Shown piece by piece: positions 31,885 to 40,882 of a DNA stretch of 64,000 bases. This stretch comes from Rhodococcus rhodnii (GTDB lineage Bacteria > Actinomycetota > Actinomycetes > Mycobacteriales > Pseudonocardiaceae). The notes under the pieces were generated by a model that worked only from the letters and a program-made list of their open reading frames with translations, was not told where the DNA came from and ran no database searches. The stretch spans positions 256,957 through 320,956 of the forward strand of contig JOAA01000012.1 in NCBI GenBank assembly GCA_000720375.1. Reading direction: 5' to 3'. Within the stretch, counting starts at the first letter, position 1. Each line of letters starts with the position of its first letter. A program made the position numbers and the translations under genes.

Positions 31885-33354
31885 TTAGGCGGTGGCTGTG
31901 CTCACCTGAGCCGAGAGTGGCGTCGCGACGTCCTCCAACGAGCGGCGGGCGGCTTCGATGCCCAGTACCAGTTCGGCGATCCCGCCCAGGATCATTACCG
32001 CGGCGCCGAGCATGTAGCCGATCGCGACGTTGCCCGGATCACCGCTCTCCACCAGGTTGCCGAACAGGACCGGCCCGATGATCCCGCCGAGGCCCGTCCC
32101 GACGGCGTAGAACAGGGCGATGCACATCGCCCGGATCTCCATCGGGAAGATCTCCGACACGGTGAGATACGCCGCGCTCGCGCCGGACGAGGCGAAGAAG
32201 AAGATCACGGCCCAAGCACCGGCCAACGTCCACGCCGACAGCGCACCGGCGGAGAACATCCACGCCGTGGCGATCAGCAGCGCCCCGGATCCCAGGTAGC
32301 TGACGCTGATCATCGTTCGACGACCGATGCTGTCGAACAGCCGGCCGAGCACGAGCGGGCCGATCAAACTGCCCAGTGCCAACGGAATGAGGTACAACCC
32401 TGACTGCGCGCTCGGGACGCCGAAGAACGTCGCGAGCACGAGTGCGAACGTGAAATACACGGCGTTGTACAGGAAAGCCTGGCCGATGAAGAGCGCGAGT
32501 CCGAGCAGGGTCCGTCGTGGATAGGTGCGCAGGACGGTCCGTGCGATCTCACCGAATCCGGTGCTGGCCCGTTGCCGCACCCGCAGCGAGTCTTCGACCG
32601 GCGCGAGTGTGGTCCCGTTCTCCCGTTCGATCTCCTGCTCGATGGAGCCGACGAGTTCTTCGGCGGCGTCGTTGTGGCCGTGCGTGTACAGCCAACGGGG
32701 ACTCTCCGGCAGGTGACGGCGGACAAGCAGGATCGCCAATCCGAGTACGGCGCCTAGTCCGAATGCGACTCGCCAGCCGACGTCGGCGGAGAACATCGCG
32801 GGGTCGAGCAACAGCAAGGTCAACGCGGCTCCGACGGCGGCGCCTCCCCAGTAGGAACCGTTGACGGCCAGCGACACTGTGGCACGCAGCCTGGCCGGGA
32901 CGAGTTCGTCGATCGCCGAGTTGATCGCGGCGTACTCGCCACCGATTCCGGCACCGGTGAGGAATCGCATCAGCACGAAGAACCAGACGTCGAACGAGAA
33001 CGCGGTGGCCGTGGTCGCCGCAAGGTACAGCCCGAGCGTCACCAGGAACAGCTTCTTACGGCCCAGCCGGTCAGTGAGATAGCCGAACAACAGCGAACCC
33101 ACGACCGCGCCGGCCACGTACATCGACGCGGCGAGGCCGACCTCGGAATCCGAGAGCGCGAGTCCACTGCCGGGCTCGGTCAGCCGCTCGGCCAGCGCGC
33201 CGACAATCGTGACTTCGAGCCCGTCGAGGATCCACACGGTGCCCAGCCCGGCCAAGACCAGCCAGTGCCAGCGCGCCCACGGCAGGCGGTCCATCCGGGC
33301 GGGCACGTCGGTGGTCACCGTGCCGAGCGATCGGCCCGCCTGCGTCTGTGTCAT
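31885..33354 (-). CDS. MFS transporter (sugar/metabolite porter type)
   Basis: A 489-residue, 12-helix MFS permease. Motif A TDRLGRKKLFL, the TM4 RFLTGAGIGGEYAAI and the LPESPRWLYTHG loop are typical of the sugar/metabolite porter group. The central loop (about 220-260) is long and charged. ATG 33354 (MTQTQAG) is preferred; an in-frame upstream start at 33399 is possible, and neither has a good ribosome-binding site. It may bring in a related substrate or export a product of the neighbouring island. Confidence 0.8.
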   Translation of the reverse strand: MTQTQAGRSLGTVTTDVPARMDRLPWARWHWLVLAGLGTVWILDGLEVTIVGALAERLTEPGSGLALSDSEVGLAASMYVAGAVVGSLLFGYLTDRLGRKKLFLVTLGLYLAATTATAFSFDVWFFVLMRFLTGAGIGGEYAAINSAIDELVPARLRATVSLAVNGSYWGGAAVGAALTLLLLDPAMFSADVGWRVAFGLGAVLGLAILLVRRHLPESPRWLYTHGHNDAAEELVGSIEQEIERENGTTLAPVEDSLRVRQRASTGFGEIARTVLRTYPRRTLLGLALFIGQAFLYNAVYFTFALVLATFFGVPSAQSGLYLIPLALGSLIGPLVLGRLFDSIGRRTMISVSYLGSGALLIATAWMFSAGALSAWTLAGAWAVIFFFASSGASAAYLTVSEIFPMEIRAMCIALFYAVGTGLGGIIGPVLFGNLVESGDPGNVAIGYMLGAAVMILGGIAELVLGIEAARRSLEDVATPLSAQVSTATA

Positions 33355-33432
33355 ACCAACGAGTTGCCGAACCGGTCCGGGCTGAAACTCGCCGTCCATT
33401 GGAGAGCAACGGGATCCACCATGAGGCTGAAT

Positions 33433-33460
33433 TTGCTGCTGACCCGGCGTGCACTAATCT
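33433..33460 (+). promoter_or_regulatory. Leaderless promoter of the PP2C gene
   Basis: TTGCTG (33433-33438), a 16-base spacer and TAATCT (33455-33460), followed by six bases and the GTG start. There is no ribosome-binding site, so the transcript should begin at or next to the start codon. Confidence 0.5.
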
Positions 33461-33466
33461 GACCAG

Positions 33467-34684
33467 GTGGTGGAGGGGCCTGGTGCTGAAGATCAGCTGC
33501 AGCGGATCGAGAGCGTGACCGACTCCGCGTTGTCCCACCTCGACTTCGAAAAGCTGCTGCAGGAACTCCTGGAACGGGTGCGCGAGCTGCTCAACGCGGA
33601 CACCGCGACGGTCCTGCTGTACAACGCCTCGTCCGCGGAGCTGGTGGCGACCGCGGCGGCCGGGTTCGAGGAAGAGATCCGCCAAGGTGTCCGCATTCCG
33701 CTCGGCGCCGGATTCGCAGGCCAGGTGGCCGCGCAACGCAAGCCCGTGCGGATCGACCAGGTCGACTCCTCGACCGTGGTGAACCTCCTGCTCTGGGAGA
33801 AGGGCCTGCACGCGCTGCTGGGAGTGCCGATGGTCGCCACGGGCGAACTCGTCGGTGTCGTCCACGTCGGCACGTATGCGCGCCGCGACTTCAGCGACCA
33901 CGACGTGCAGCTGCTCCAACTCGTCGCGGACCGGATCGCGCTGGCCGCGCAGGCGCAGGCCTCACGAACCGAGCGGGCCACCGCCGCCGCGCTGCAGCGC
34001 AGCCTGTTGCCGACGCGGTTGCCCCGGCTGGACGGCCTTGAGTTCGCCGCACGCTACGTTCCGGGCGCTGACCTGCGGGTTGGCGGGGATTGGTACGACG
34101 TGTTCCCGCTGCCTGACGGCTGGTGGGGCATCGTGATGGGTGATGTCGTCGGCCACGGGCTGCCCGCAGCGGTGGTGATGGGTCGACTGCGCAGCGCCCT
34201 GCGAGCGTACGCGTTGCTCAAAGTCGACGATCCGGCGGACGTGTTGGACAAACTCAATCGCAAGGTGTCGCATTTCGAGCCAGGTGCGATGGCTACGGTC
34301 CTGTACGCGGTCGTGGAACCGTCGTTCGAGCGGATCCGAGTATCGCTTGCCGGGCATCCGCCGCCCGTGATGGCTGTTCCTGGGCAACCCGCGAAGTTGC
34401 TCGAAATGCCGGCTGATCCGCCGATCGGTGTGCGGTTCGACGCGAGGCGTCACACCACCGAGATCGACGTCCCGCCGGACGCGGTCGTCTGCTTCTACAC
34501 CGACGGGCTTGTGGAGCGGCGCGAGTGGACGTTGGACACCGGACTCGAGAAATTGTGCGCCGCGGTCGAGGCCCGACCGGCCGAGATGGTGAGCGCGGCC
34601 GTCATGTCGGCACTGACCAGCGCACACCCGCCGGAGGACGACACCGCCGTGCTGATCATGAGGCGCACCTCCAGCACTGAGTGA
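33467..34684 (+). CDS. GAF-domain PP2C/SpoIIE-type phosphatase
   Basis: A 405-residue protein. A GAF sensor domain occupies about 15-170 (LSHLDFEKLLQELLERVREL... VPMVATGELVGVVHVG), and a PP2C-like SpoIIE/RsbU phosphatase domain occupies about 190-400. The metal aspartates are in GGDWYDVFPL, GDVVGHGLPAA and the final PPEDDTAVLI. Such proteins dephosphorylate anti-anti-sigma factors in response to small ligands or light/redox signals sensed by GAF. No anti-sigma or STAS gene is adjacent, so the target is elsewhere. Confidence 0.88.
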   Translation: MVEGPGAEDQLQRIESVTDSALSHLDFEKLLQELLERVRELLNADTATVLLYNASSAELVATAAAGFEEEIRQGVRIPLGAGFAGQVAAQRKPVRIDQVDSSTVVNLLLWEKGLHALLGVPMVATGELVGVVHVGTYARRDFSDHDVQLLQLVADRIALAAQAQASRTERATAAALQRSLLPTRLPRLDGLEFAARYVPGADLRVGGDWYDVFPLPDGWWGIVMGDVVGHGLPAAVVMGRLRSALRAYALLKVDDPADVLDKLNRKVSHFEPGAMATVLYAVVEPSFERIRVSLAGHPPPVMAVPGQPAKLLEMPADPPIGVRFDARRHTTEIDVPPDAVVCFYTDGLVERREWTLDTGLEKLCAAVEARPAEMVSAAVMSALTSAHPPEDDTAVLIMRRTSSTE

Positions 34685-34766
34685 AGCCGGGTACTCCCAC
34701 GTCGGCGCCCGCGTGTAGTGGATCACTGCATGGGTATGCGTTGGGTAGGCGACGAGAGGAGAAACC

Positions 34767-34994
34767 GTGTCGACCACGGAGACCGGTCACGTCACTGGTA
34801 CGAAGGACAAGGACTACAACATCATCTGGTTCGTCGAGTCGTGCCTGAGCAACGTCCTGCGCCTGGAGACCTACATCCAGGACGCGGAGCGCGCGAACGA
34901 CAACGAGCTCGCCGACTTCTTCCGCCGCGCGCAGGAGGAGAGCCGCAAGGGCGCCGAAAAGGGCAAGGAGATGCTCAGCAAGCGGATCGGCTGA
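34767..34994 (+). CDS. Small conserved actinobacterial-type hypothetical protein
   Basis: A 75-residue, highly charged helical protein (MSTTETGHVTGTKDKDYNII, then two amphipathic helices containing SCLSNVLRLETYIQDAERAN and EESRKGAEKGKEMLSKRI). GTG 34767 has GAGGAGA six bases upstream. The composition suggests a small cytosolic helical-bundle or stress-associated protein. No motif for function was recognised. Confidence 0.7.
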   Translation: MSTTETGHVTGTKDKDYNIIWFVESCLSNVLRLETYIQDAERANDNELADFFRRAQEESRKGAEKGKEMLSKRIG

Positions 34995-35076
34995 ACCGGC
35001 AGCGCACATCGGCCCTCGGAATCAGCAGGTGCCCGGGGGCCGGATTGCCATCTGTGTCGAGCGGGTACCCACAAGG

Positions 35077-35853
35077 GTGCCCGAACTGCCTGACGTCGAG
35101 GGCTTCCGGCGCGTGCTGGCTGATCACGCGACGGGACGCCGGATCAAGGGCGTCAGCGTATTCGATCGCGGTGTGCTGCGGGGCGTGAGTGCCTCCCGGC
35201 TGGCGCAAGCGTTGACTGGGGCGTCGCTGGGCAAGCCATGGCGGCACGGCAAATGGCTGGTCGTTCCGGTGGCCGGGGGCAAACCGTCCCTCATCCTCCA
35301 CTTTGGAATGACCGGTGGACTGTTCTGGGTGACGGTCGGCAACAGGCATCGGCACGACCGATTCGTGCTGCACTTCGACAACGGTGATCTGTCCTATCGG
35401 GACATGCGCAAGCTCCAGGGATTATGGCTGGCAGCACCGGATCGAGTGCTGGCCGGGACTGGCCCGGACGCGCTCGAACTGCCGCGTGACGACCTCCGCG
35501 GCGTACTGGGCGGGCAGAAACGCCAGATCAAAGCGGCTCTGGTGGACCAGTCCGTGCTGGCCGGGCTGGGTAACCTGCTCGCCGACGAGATCCTGTGGCG
35601 TGCTCGGATCCATCCCCGGCAGGTATGCGCTGAGCTGGACAACAGCGACTTCGCGAGGCTGCACGCCAGGATGGGCACCGTACTCAAACAGTCCATCAAG
35701 GACGGACGTGTCCCGGCGCGCAAGTCGTGGCTGACCGGACGGCGGGACGAGGAGTCCGGCTCCTGCCCACGCTGTGGCACGGTGCTCAAGCATGGCCGGG
35801 TGAACGGGCGAGGCACGGTGTGGTGCCCACGGTGCCAGGGAGAAAACGCATGA
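35077..35853 (+). CDS. Fpg/Nei-family DNA glycosylase
   Basis: A 258-residue bifunctional DNA glycosylase/AP lyase. The GTG at 35077 gives an N-terminus MPELPDVEG, so Pro2 (catalytic imine) and Glu3 are correctly placed; an upstream in-frame start would destroy the active site. The conserved lysine is in RHGKWL, the helix-two-turn-helix is GLGNLLADEILWRARIHP, and the C-terminal zinc finger is CPRC...CPRC. It removes oxidised bases. Its stop overlaps the next gene (ATGA). Confidence 0.88.
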   Translation: MPELPDVEGFRRVLADHATGRRIKGVSVFDRGVLRGVSASRLAQALTGASLGKPWRHGKWLVVPVAGGKPSLILHFGMTGGLFWVTVGNRHRHDRFVLHFDNGDLSYRDMRKLQGLWLAAPDRVLAGTGPDALELPRDDLRGVLGGQKRQIKAALVDQSVLAGLGNLLADEILWRARIHPRQVCAELDNSDFARLHARMGTVLKQSIKDGRVPARKSWLTGRRDEESGSCPRCGTVLKHGRVNGRGTVWCPRCQGENA

Positions 35854-36830
35854 GCCCCAAAAAGGAACGCAGCCTGATCACCGTCCTGGTCGCGCTGGCG
35901 GCGAACCTGGGCGTCGGCTTCGCGAAGCTGATCGCCGGGCTGCTGTCCGGATCGGGTGCGCTGCTTTCCGAGGCAGCGCACTCGTTCGGGGACACGTCCA
36001 CCCAGATTCTGCTGCTCACGGCGGTTCGTCGATCCCAACGCCCAGCCGATCGCCGCTACCCGTTCGGCTACGGCAAGGAGCGGTACTTCTGGTCGCTGCT
36101 GGCCGCCATGGGGATCATGGTGTCCGGTGCGGCTTACTCGGTGTACGAAGGCATTCACACCATCGTCGCCGGTGGTGAGCAGACCGAGTACGTATGGGTG
36201 AACTACATTGTCCTCGGCATCGCACTGGTGATGGAAGGCACCTCATTGGTGCAGGCGACGCGGCAGGTCAGGAAGGACGCAGCCGAACATCACCGTTCGG
36301 TCCTTGGCCAACTCGCAAGCAGCGATGACCCGACGCCTCGTGCCGTGTTCACAGAGGACAGTGCGGCCGTGATCGGCATTCTGCTTGCCACGGTTGGCGT
36401 CGCGTTGCACCAGGTGACCGGATCCGAGATCTGGGACGGCATCGCCTCGATCATGATCGGCGTTCTGCTCGCGATCGTCGCACTGTTGCTCCTGCGGGCC
36501 AGCAGGCGGTTGCTGCTCGGCAGGCAGGCTGACACCCGAATGATCCGTGCGGTGGAACAACGGCTTGAGCAACAGCCCGAGATCGACGACGTCGTCGATC
36601 TGCTGACGATGATGACCGGCACCGACCAGGTGTTGTTGTGCGCAAGGGTGGACTTCGTGGACACGTATTCGGCCGGTGACGTGGAACAAGCCTGTGTCCG
36701 GATCGACGACGACCTGCGGGCCGAGTTCCAGGACCTGGACGAGATCTTCATCCAGCCGGTGCCCCGGACCGACCAAGGCCTGCGTGCCCGGGTCCTTCGC
36801 CGTTACGGCCGGGTGCTGGCCGACGAATGA
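35850..36830 (+). CDS. Cation diffusion facilitator (CDF) transporter
   Basis: A 326-residue CDF protein with about six membrane helices. The HxxxD metal site of TM2 appears as SEAAHSFGDTSTQ and that of TM5 as TEDSAAVIG (the first His is replaced by Glu here), with the RRYPFGYGKERYFW loop typical of the family. The C-terminal cytosolic ferredoxin-like domain is about 205-326. Zn(II), Fe(II) or Mn(II) efflux is likely. Its translation is coupled to the glycosylase (ATGA overlap), possibly linking metal efflux with oxidative DNA damage repair. Confidence 0.85.
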   Translation: MSPKKERSLITVLVALAANLGVGFAKLIAGLLSGSGALLSEAAHSFGDTSTQILLLTAVRRSQRPADRRYPFGYGKERYFWSLLAAMGIMVSGAAYSVYEGIHTIVAGGEQTEYVWVNYIVLGIALVMEGTSLVQATRQVRKDAAEHHRSVLGQLASSDDPTPRAVFTEDSAAVIGILLATVGVALHQVTGSEIWDGIASIMIGVLLAIVALLLLRASRRLLLGRQADTRMIRAVEQRLEQQPEIDDVVDLLTMMTGTDQVLLCARVDFVDTYSAGDVEQACVRIDDDLRAEFQDLDEIFIQPVPRTDQGLRARVLRRYGRVLADE

Positions 36831-36831
36831 C

Positions 36832-38565
36832 TCAACCGGCCACGAGCAGCGTTCCGGCGAACAGCAACGTGCCCACGACGAGCCACGCCGCGTAGTCGCC
36901 GACGCGTCCAGAGTGGACTCGATGCAGCACCGCGATGGCTTTGCCCGGCTGGCGTGGCTTGAAATGAAGCGCAACCAGTGCGACCACAGCGGCGGTGCCC
37001 ACAGTCAGTGCACTGAGCAGCAGGCTCGAACCGTGCCAGTGAACCTCCGGGACGGCAGCATCCGGCTCCGGGCCCACGCCGAGCACCAGAGCGAGATACC
37101 CCGCTGAGCTCCCGAACTCAGCAGCGGCACGGCCGACGGCCTCGGTGACGGCTGGAATGACGCCCGTCGCAAGGCTCAATCCGATCAGGATGACGATCGC
37201 GGCGAACGCGGTCATCGGAGTACGCCTGAACGGCCGGTCTGACTCGGGCAGTTCGTGCTCGCCGCTCGTGACCTCCTGGTCAGAACCCGCTGGTTTGCCC
37301 ACACCCCAGAAGATCCGCAGCCCGGCACGCAGTACAGCGCCCGCAGTGACCGCGGAGACGACAATGAACAGCACGATGAGCGGGATGCTATGAGTACTTT
37401 CCTCGGCCAGTGACTTGCCGATGCCGGAGACGAACGGCGGCAAACCGGCCAGAGCCGACGCGGCCAGCACGAACAGTACCCCGAGCACGCGGTGCCGGGT
37501 TGCCTTGCCGAACAAACCGTTTTCGTCGACGCTGCCGTGGAATCCCAGTAACAAACCAGTCAACAGGAACAACGCGCCTTTCGCCCCCGCGTGCCCGATC
37601 AGGTACAGCGCCGCACCCGCGATTCCCTCGACGTTGCCCGACGACAACGCGACCAAGAACAGTCCACTGTGGGCGATTGTGGAGTACGCCAGCATCCGCT
37701 TGAGGTGGCGTTGGGTGAAGGCCATCACCGCTCCGACAGCCGCAGTGAAGACGCCAAGTATCAGGAATACCGTGTGCACGGCTGGCACCAACGGACCGAA
37801 CACCGCCGAGCTGATCCTGGCGACACCGTAGATTCCCAGCGGTGCCATGACTCCGGAGAACAACAGGCAGACCGGAGTGGGCGCGACCGCGTGTGCGTCG
37901 GCGAGCCAGAAGTGGAAAGGTGCCGCGGCCGCTTTGACCAGCCAGGCGACGCAGACCAACGCGAAGCCGACGACGACCACGCGATCTGCCGGATGTCCTG
38001 CGAGTGCGACGCCCATCTGAGCCAGCCCGAGCTGGCCGGTTTTCGCGTAGAGCAAGGCGATCCCGGTCAGACCGAGGTACGCGCCGAGCGAGTTGATCAC
38101 GCCGAACGTGAACGCGCCTTGGACCGAGTCGGGTTCCTCGACTTTGTAGCCGGTCAGCGCGTAACCGACCGCGCCCATCAGCTCGAAGCACACGAACATC
38201 GTGAACAGGTCGCCGACCAGCACGAATCCGGTCATCCCGGCCTGGAACAGCAGGATCAGCACCGGGAAATGCGCCTCGACGGTGTCGAAGTAGCCCCAGG
38301 CGAAGAGCAGGGCGCACAGCGTCAACAGGGCGATGAGCAGGGTGAGTCCGCCAGATACCCCGTCCACGACGAAGGCGATGCCGACCACACGCCACCCGCC
38401 TATCCAGGTCACGCCTGCCGAACCGAGCAGCACGACGGCATTGGCGAGGCATCCGGCGACGGCCACAAGCGCGACCAGGTCGATCAACCGGCGGGGGAGC
38501 AGACGGCCGAACGCGAGCACCAGGCATGCGGCGAGCAACGGGATCACGATCGCCAGCGCCGCCAC
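36832..38565 (-). CDS. mnhD: Mrp/Mnh-type antiporter subunit D
   Basis: A 577-residue membrane protein of the NuoL/M/N family, with about 14 helices. It is the only large proton/cation channel subunit of this operon. Recognisable parts include FELMGAVGYALTGYKVEEPDSVQGAF, the helix with WLVKAAAAPFHFWLADAHA (key Lys and His) and MAFTQRHLKRMLAYSTIAHSG. GTG 38565 follows the subunit C stop by one base. The C-terminal extension (480-577) has further helices. It pumps Na+ or K+ against protons or couples to a redox partner; the absence of a large MrpA suggests the latter or a reduced complex. Confidence 0.88.
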   Translation of the reverse strand: MAALAIVIPLLAACLVLAFGRLLPRRLIDLVALVAVAGCLANAVVLLGSAGVTWIGGWRVVGIAFVVDGVSGGLTLLIALLTLCALLFAWGYFDTVEAHFPVLILLFQAGMTGFVLVGDLFTMFVCFELMGAVGYALTGYKVEEPDSVQGAFTFGVINSLGAYLGLTGIALLYAKTGQLGLAQMGVALAGHPADRVVVVGFALVCVAWLVKAAAAPFHFWLADAHAVAPTPVCLLFSGVMAPLGIYGVARISSAVFGPLVPAVHTVFLILGVFTAAVGAVMAFTQRHLKRMLAYSTIAHSGLFLVALSSGNVEGIAGAALYLIGHAGAKGALFLLTGLLLGFHGSVDENGLFGKATRHRVLGVLFVLAASALAGLPPFVSGIGKSLAEESTHSIPLIVLFIVVSAVTAGAVLRAGLRIFWGVGKPAGSDQEVTSGEHELPESDRPFRRTPMTAFAAIVILIGLSLATGVIPAVTEAVGRAAAEFGSSAGYLALVLGVGPEPDAAVPEVHWHGSSLLLSALTVGTAAVVALVALHFKPRQPGKAIAVLHRVHSGRVGDYAAWLVVGTLLFAGTLLVAG

Positions 38566-38566
38566 G

Positions 38567-38914
38567 TCAGCCTCGCAGCGCGTCGAGCTCGTCCGGGTCG
38601 GTCGTTCCGTGCCGTTTGGCGACCTGGATGGCCAACGCAAGCAGTAGGGCGGTGACGGTCGCGGAGACCACGATGTCGGTCAGCGTCATCGCTTGCACGA
38701 CAGGGTCGACCACGGGCGTGCCAGGCGGCGTACTCGCCCCGAACACCGGAGCGGTGGCACCTCGCTGATATCCGACGGCCAGCAGGATGACGTACGTACC
38801 CGACTGCGCGACTGACACGCAGACGGCTGTGTGAACGAGGTTGCGACTGCGGACCACGCCGTATATGCCCAGCAACACGATGTAACCGGCGATGAAGTAG
38901 GCGAACTGGGTCAT
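38567..38914 (-). CDS. mnhC: Mrp/Mnh antiporter subunit C (NuoK-like)
   Basis: A 115-residue three-helix subunit. The NuoK/MnhC signature VRSRNLVHTAVCVSVAQSG and the block DPVVQAMTLTDIVVSATVTA are clear. ATG 38914 overlaps the subunit B stop by 4 bp (ATGA), and subunit D follows after one base. Confidence 0.9.
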   Translation of the reverse strand: MTQFAYFIAGYIVLLGIYGVVRSRNLVHTAVCVSVAQSGTYVILLAVGYQRGATAPVFGASTPPGTPVVDPVVQAMTLTDIVVSATVTALLLALAIQVAKRHGTTDPDELDALRG

Positions 38915-39642
38915 TTCCGCACCACGGCGATGGCCTGTTCGAGGAACTGGGCGAGCAGGACGACGACCGCGGCCGCGACCTCGAGTCCGACCGCGACACT
39001 CAGGATTCCGACCGTGCCACCCGAGAACAGGTCGCCGAACTCGCCCTTGGGCAGGACGTTGGCGAGAAACGCCGATCCGGTGAGGATGCCCAGGCATCCC
39101 AGACCGACAAACGCGCCGACACCAACGGATTCGGCGTAGGTGTACCAGTCCAGTGGCCGTAGTTTGCGCAGTGCCCGGTAGCTGCCCGCGACGTACAGCA
39201 GGTGCACGCCGGTGGCGACGACGACTCCGCCTTGAAAACCACCGCCTGGGGTCAGCTGGCCGTGCGCGATCACGTCCACACCGAGCAGCAACGCCACCGG
39301 CAACAGCAGCCAACCAAGCACTCGGACGGTCGGAATGACCGGTCGTGCCCGGGATTCCGGCCGTCGCACCTCGTCGTCCCCGAGCCGCAGCAATGTGGCC
39401 GCACCGATCACGGACGCGAACAGAATAGTCTCCTCGCCCAGGGTGTCCATCGCGCGCAGGTCGAAGTTGATCGACGACACGACATTCGACGTGGCCTGCC
39501 GCAGCGCGATCGCGACAGCACTGTCCCGGTACGGATGCCACGACTCGCCGAACGGCGGCGCCGCAAGGAAAGCCATAGCCAGGACGACGGCAAGACCGGA
39601 CGCCGCGGTGAGGAACAGCGCGATGCGGACCCGGCGACTCAT
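38911..39642 (-). CDS. mnhB: Fused MbhE-like and MnhB-like antiporter subunit
   Basis: A 243-residue membrane protein. The first about 90 residues contain the MbhE-type C-terminal MrpA module (SSINFDLRAMDTLGEETILFAS), and the rest is MnhB (IAHGQLTPGGGFQGGVVVATG, then FANVLP-type LANVLPKGEFGD). Such fusion replaces the C-terminal part of MrpA. It overlaps neighbours by 4 bp on both sides. Confidence 0.85.
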   Translation of the reverse strand: MSRRVRIALFLTAASGLAVVLAMAFLAAPPFGESWHPYRDSAVAIALRQATSNVVSSINFDLRAMDTLGEETILFASVIGAATLLRLGDDEVRRPESRARPVIPTVRVLGWLLLPVALLLGVDVIAHGQLTPGGGFQGGVVVATGVHLLYVAGSYRALRKLRPLDWYTYAESVGVGAFVGLGCLGILTGSAFLANVLPKGEFGDLFSGGTVGILSVAVGLEVAAAVVVLLAQFLEQAIAVVRK

Positions 39643-39890
39643 TCGTGTTTCCTACGATGCCGGGCAATCGCCCGGATTGACAACAGGACCATCAATGGAA
39701 CAACGGCCGTGCCGACAGCCACTTGGGACAGTGCGACATCCGGAGCCTGAAACAGGAAGAACAACAACGCGAGCAGCAGCCCGTAACCACCCAGAACCAC
39801 CGCCTGGTTCGTCGGGTTGTCGGTGAACACGACGACCGTCGCTGCAACCGCGACAAGCAGCAGCACAAGCGCGACAAGGATCTCAGTCAT
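39639..39890 (-). CDS. DUF4040/MbhD-like antiporter subunit
   Basis: An 83-residue protein with three helices (TEILVALVLLLVAVAATVVVF; GGYGLLLALLFFLFQAPDVAL; QVAVGTAVVPLMVLLSIR). The FQAPDVALSQVAVGTAVVPL block is the signature of the MrpA C-terminal domain (MbhD). It therefore supplies part of MrpA as a stand-alone gene. It overlaps the G and B genes. Confidence 0.87.
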   Translation of the reverse strand: MTEILVALVLLLVAVAATVVVFTDNPTNQAVVLGGYGLLLALLFFLFQAPDVALSQVAVGTAVVPLMVLLSIRAIARHRRKHE

Positions 39891-40158
39891 CGCGGGGTTC
39901 CTCCTGCGCGGTCAGGCGAGCGGTCGCCGCGGACAACGCCGGGCCGGTGACAGCCATCAGGACCGCGATCGCCAAGACGGTCACGCTCGTGAGACTCCAG
40001 CCGTTCGCGATCACCACACCGGCTCCGATCAGCGGCGAACCCAGTGACGTGATCGGCGTGAGCGTGTGCAACCGTGCCACGGCCGGTCGAAGGCGGAGCG
40101 CTGACAGTACAGAAAGGACTGTCACGAGAGTACCGAGGAACACCAACGCGATACTCAT
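39883..40158 (-). CDS. mnhG: Mrp/Mnh antiporter subunit G
   Basis: A 91-residue protein with three helices. The PAVARLHTLTPITSLGSPLIGAG block is the MnhG signature. It is encoded between subunit F and the DUF4040 subunit, overlapping them by 4 and 8 bp. Confidence 0.87.
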   Translation of the reverse strand: MSIALVFLGTLVTVLSVLSALRLRPAVARLHTLTPITSLGSPLIGAGVVIANGWSLTSVTVLAIAVLMAVTGPALSAATARLTAQEEPRDD

Positions 40159-40409
40159 CTTCGCGTCCCCAACAACCGGACGAACACCAGCGTCCCGGCG
40201 AACGACAACACGACAAGCATCAGCGGCACGATCAGGTACTGCGGTTGCCCGAAACCCTGCGCCAGCACCACCATCACCAACACGGTCACGCTGCCCAGCA
40301 GTTGCAGCCCGATCAGCCTGCGTACCTCATCGCCGCGACTGGTGAGGAGCATCGCCGGGGCGATGGCGCCCACGATGAGAATCACGGCGGCGAGCAACCA
40401 CAGGTTCAT
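40155..40409 (-). CDS. mnhF: Mrp/Mnh antiporter subunit F
   Basis: An 84-residue protein with three helices (MNLWLLAAVILIVGAIAPAML; a middle helix after EVRRLIGLQLLG; a C-terminal helix ending FVRLLGTRR). The R-R-L-I-G-L-Q pattern after helix 1 fits MnhF. ATG-overlaps link it to subunits E and G. Confidence 0.83.
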   Translation of the reverse strand: MNLWLLAAVILIVGAIAPAMLLTSRGDEVRRLIGLQLLGSVTVLVMVVLAQGFGQPQYLIVPLMLVVLSFAGTLVFVRLLGTRR

Positions 40410-40828
40410 CGCGTCACGGCCCGTTCGACTGGGCCGGGTTTCCCGAACGCATGAACCACCACAGTGGACTGACGGTCATTGACAACGACAGTGCCTGGGC
40501 TCGCCGACAACATCGCGACGATCACCGCCCGTCTGGTGCCGACCTCGATCTCCCGCGTTTCACCGTCCCTGCGGCGCAACGCCTGACGCCAGACGAGCAA
40601 GGTCTCCTGCACGACCGCGCCGGGCAGCGCGGCAACCCAGCGGAGCCACCGGGGCGCGCGTTTCCATCGAACGTCGAGCACGTGCCGTGCCTTGCGTGCG
40701 ACAAGGGCACATGGCACCGAGCACACCGCGGCGACTGCCAGTTCCTGCCAGGTGACCGTGGTCAGACTGGCGATCCACAGTGCGGCCAGCACCAGCCACC
40801 AAGTCGTCACCTCGAACACACCCGCCAT
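40406..40828 (-). CDS. mnhE: Mrp/Mnh antiporter subunit E
   Basis: A 140-residue subunit E, first gene of the operon. Two N-terminal membrane segments precede the MnhE-type cytosolic part (LRWVAALPGAVVQETLLVWRQ, then RRAVIVAMLSASPGTVVV). ATG 40828 has TAGGAGG upstream (AGGAGGT in 40832-40838 on the minus strand), a strong ribosome-binding site. The operon reads E-F-G-DUF4040-B-C-D. Confidence 0.84.
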   Translation of the reverse strand: MAGVFEVTTWWLVLAALWIASLTTVTWQELAVAAVCSVPCALVARKARHVLDVRWKRAPRWLRWVAALPGAVVQETLLVWRQALRRRDGETREIEVGTRRAVIVAMLSASPGTVVVNDRQSTVVVHAFGKPGPVERAVTR

Positions 40829-40882
40829 GACGACCTCCTACAGCTGAGCGGGTAGCCCATCAGCGTCGATCGCAAACCACCG

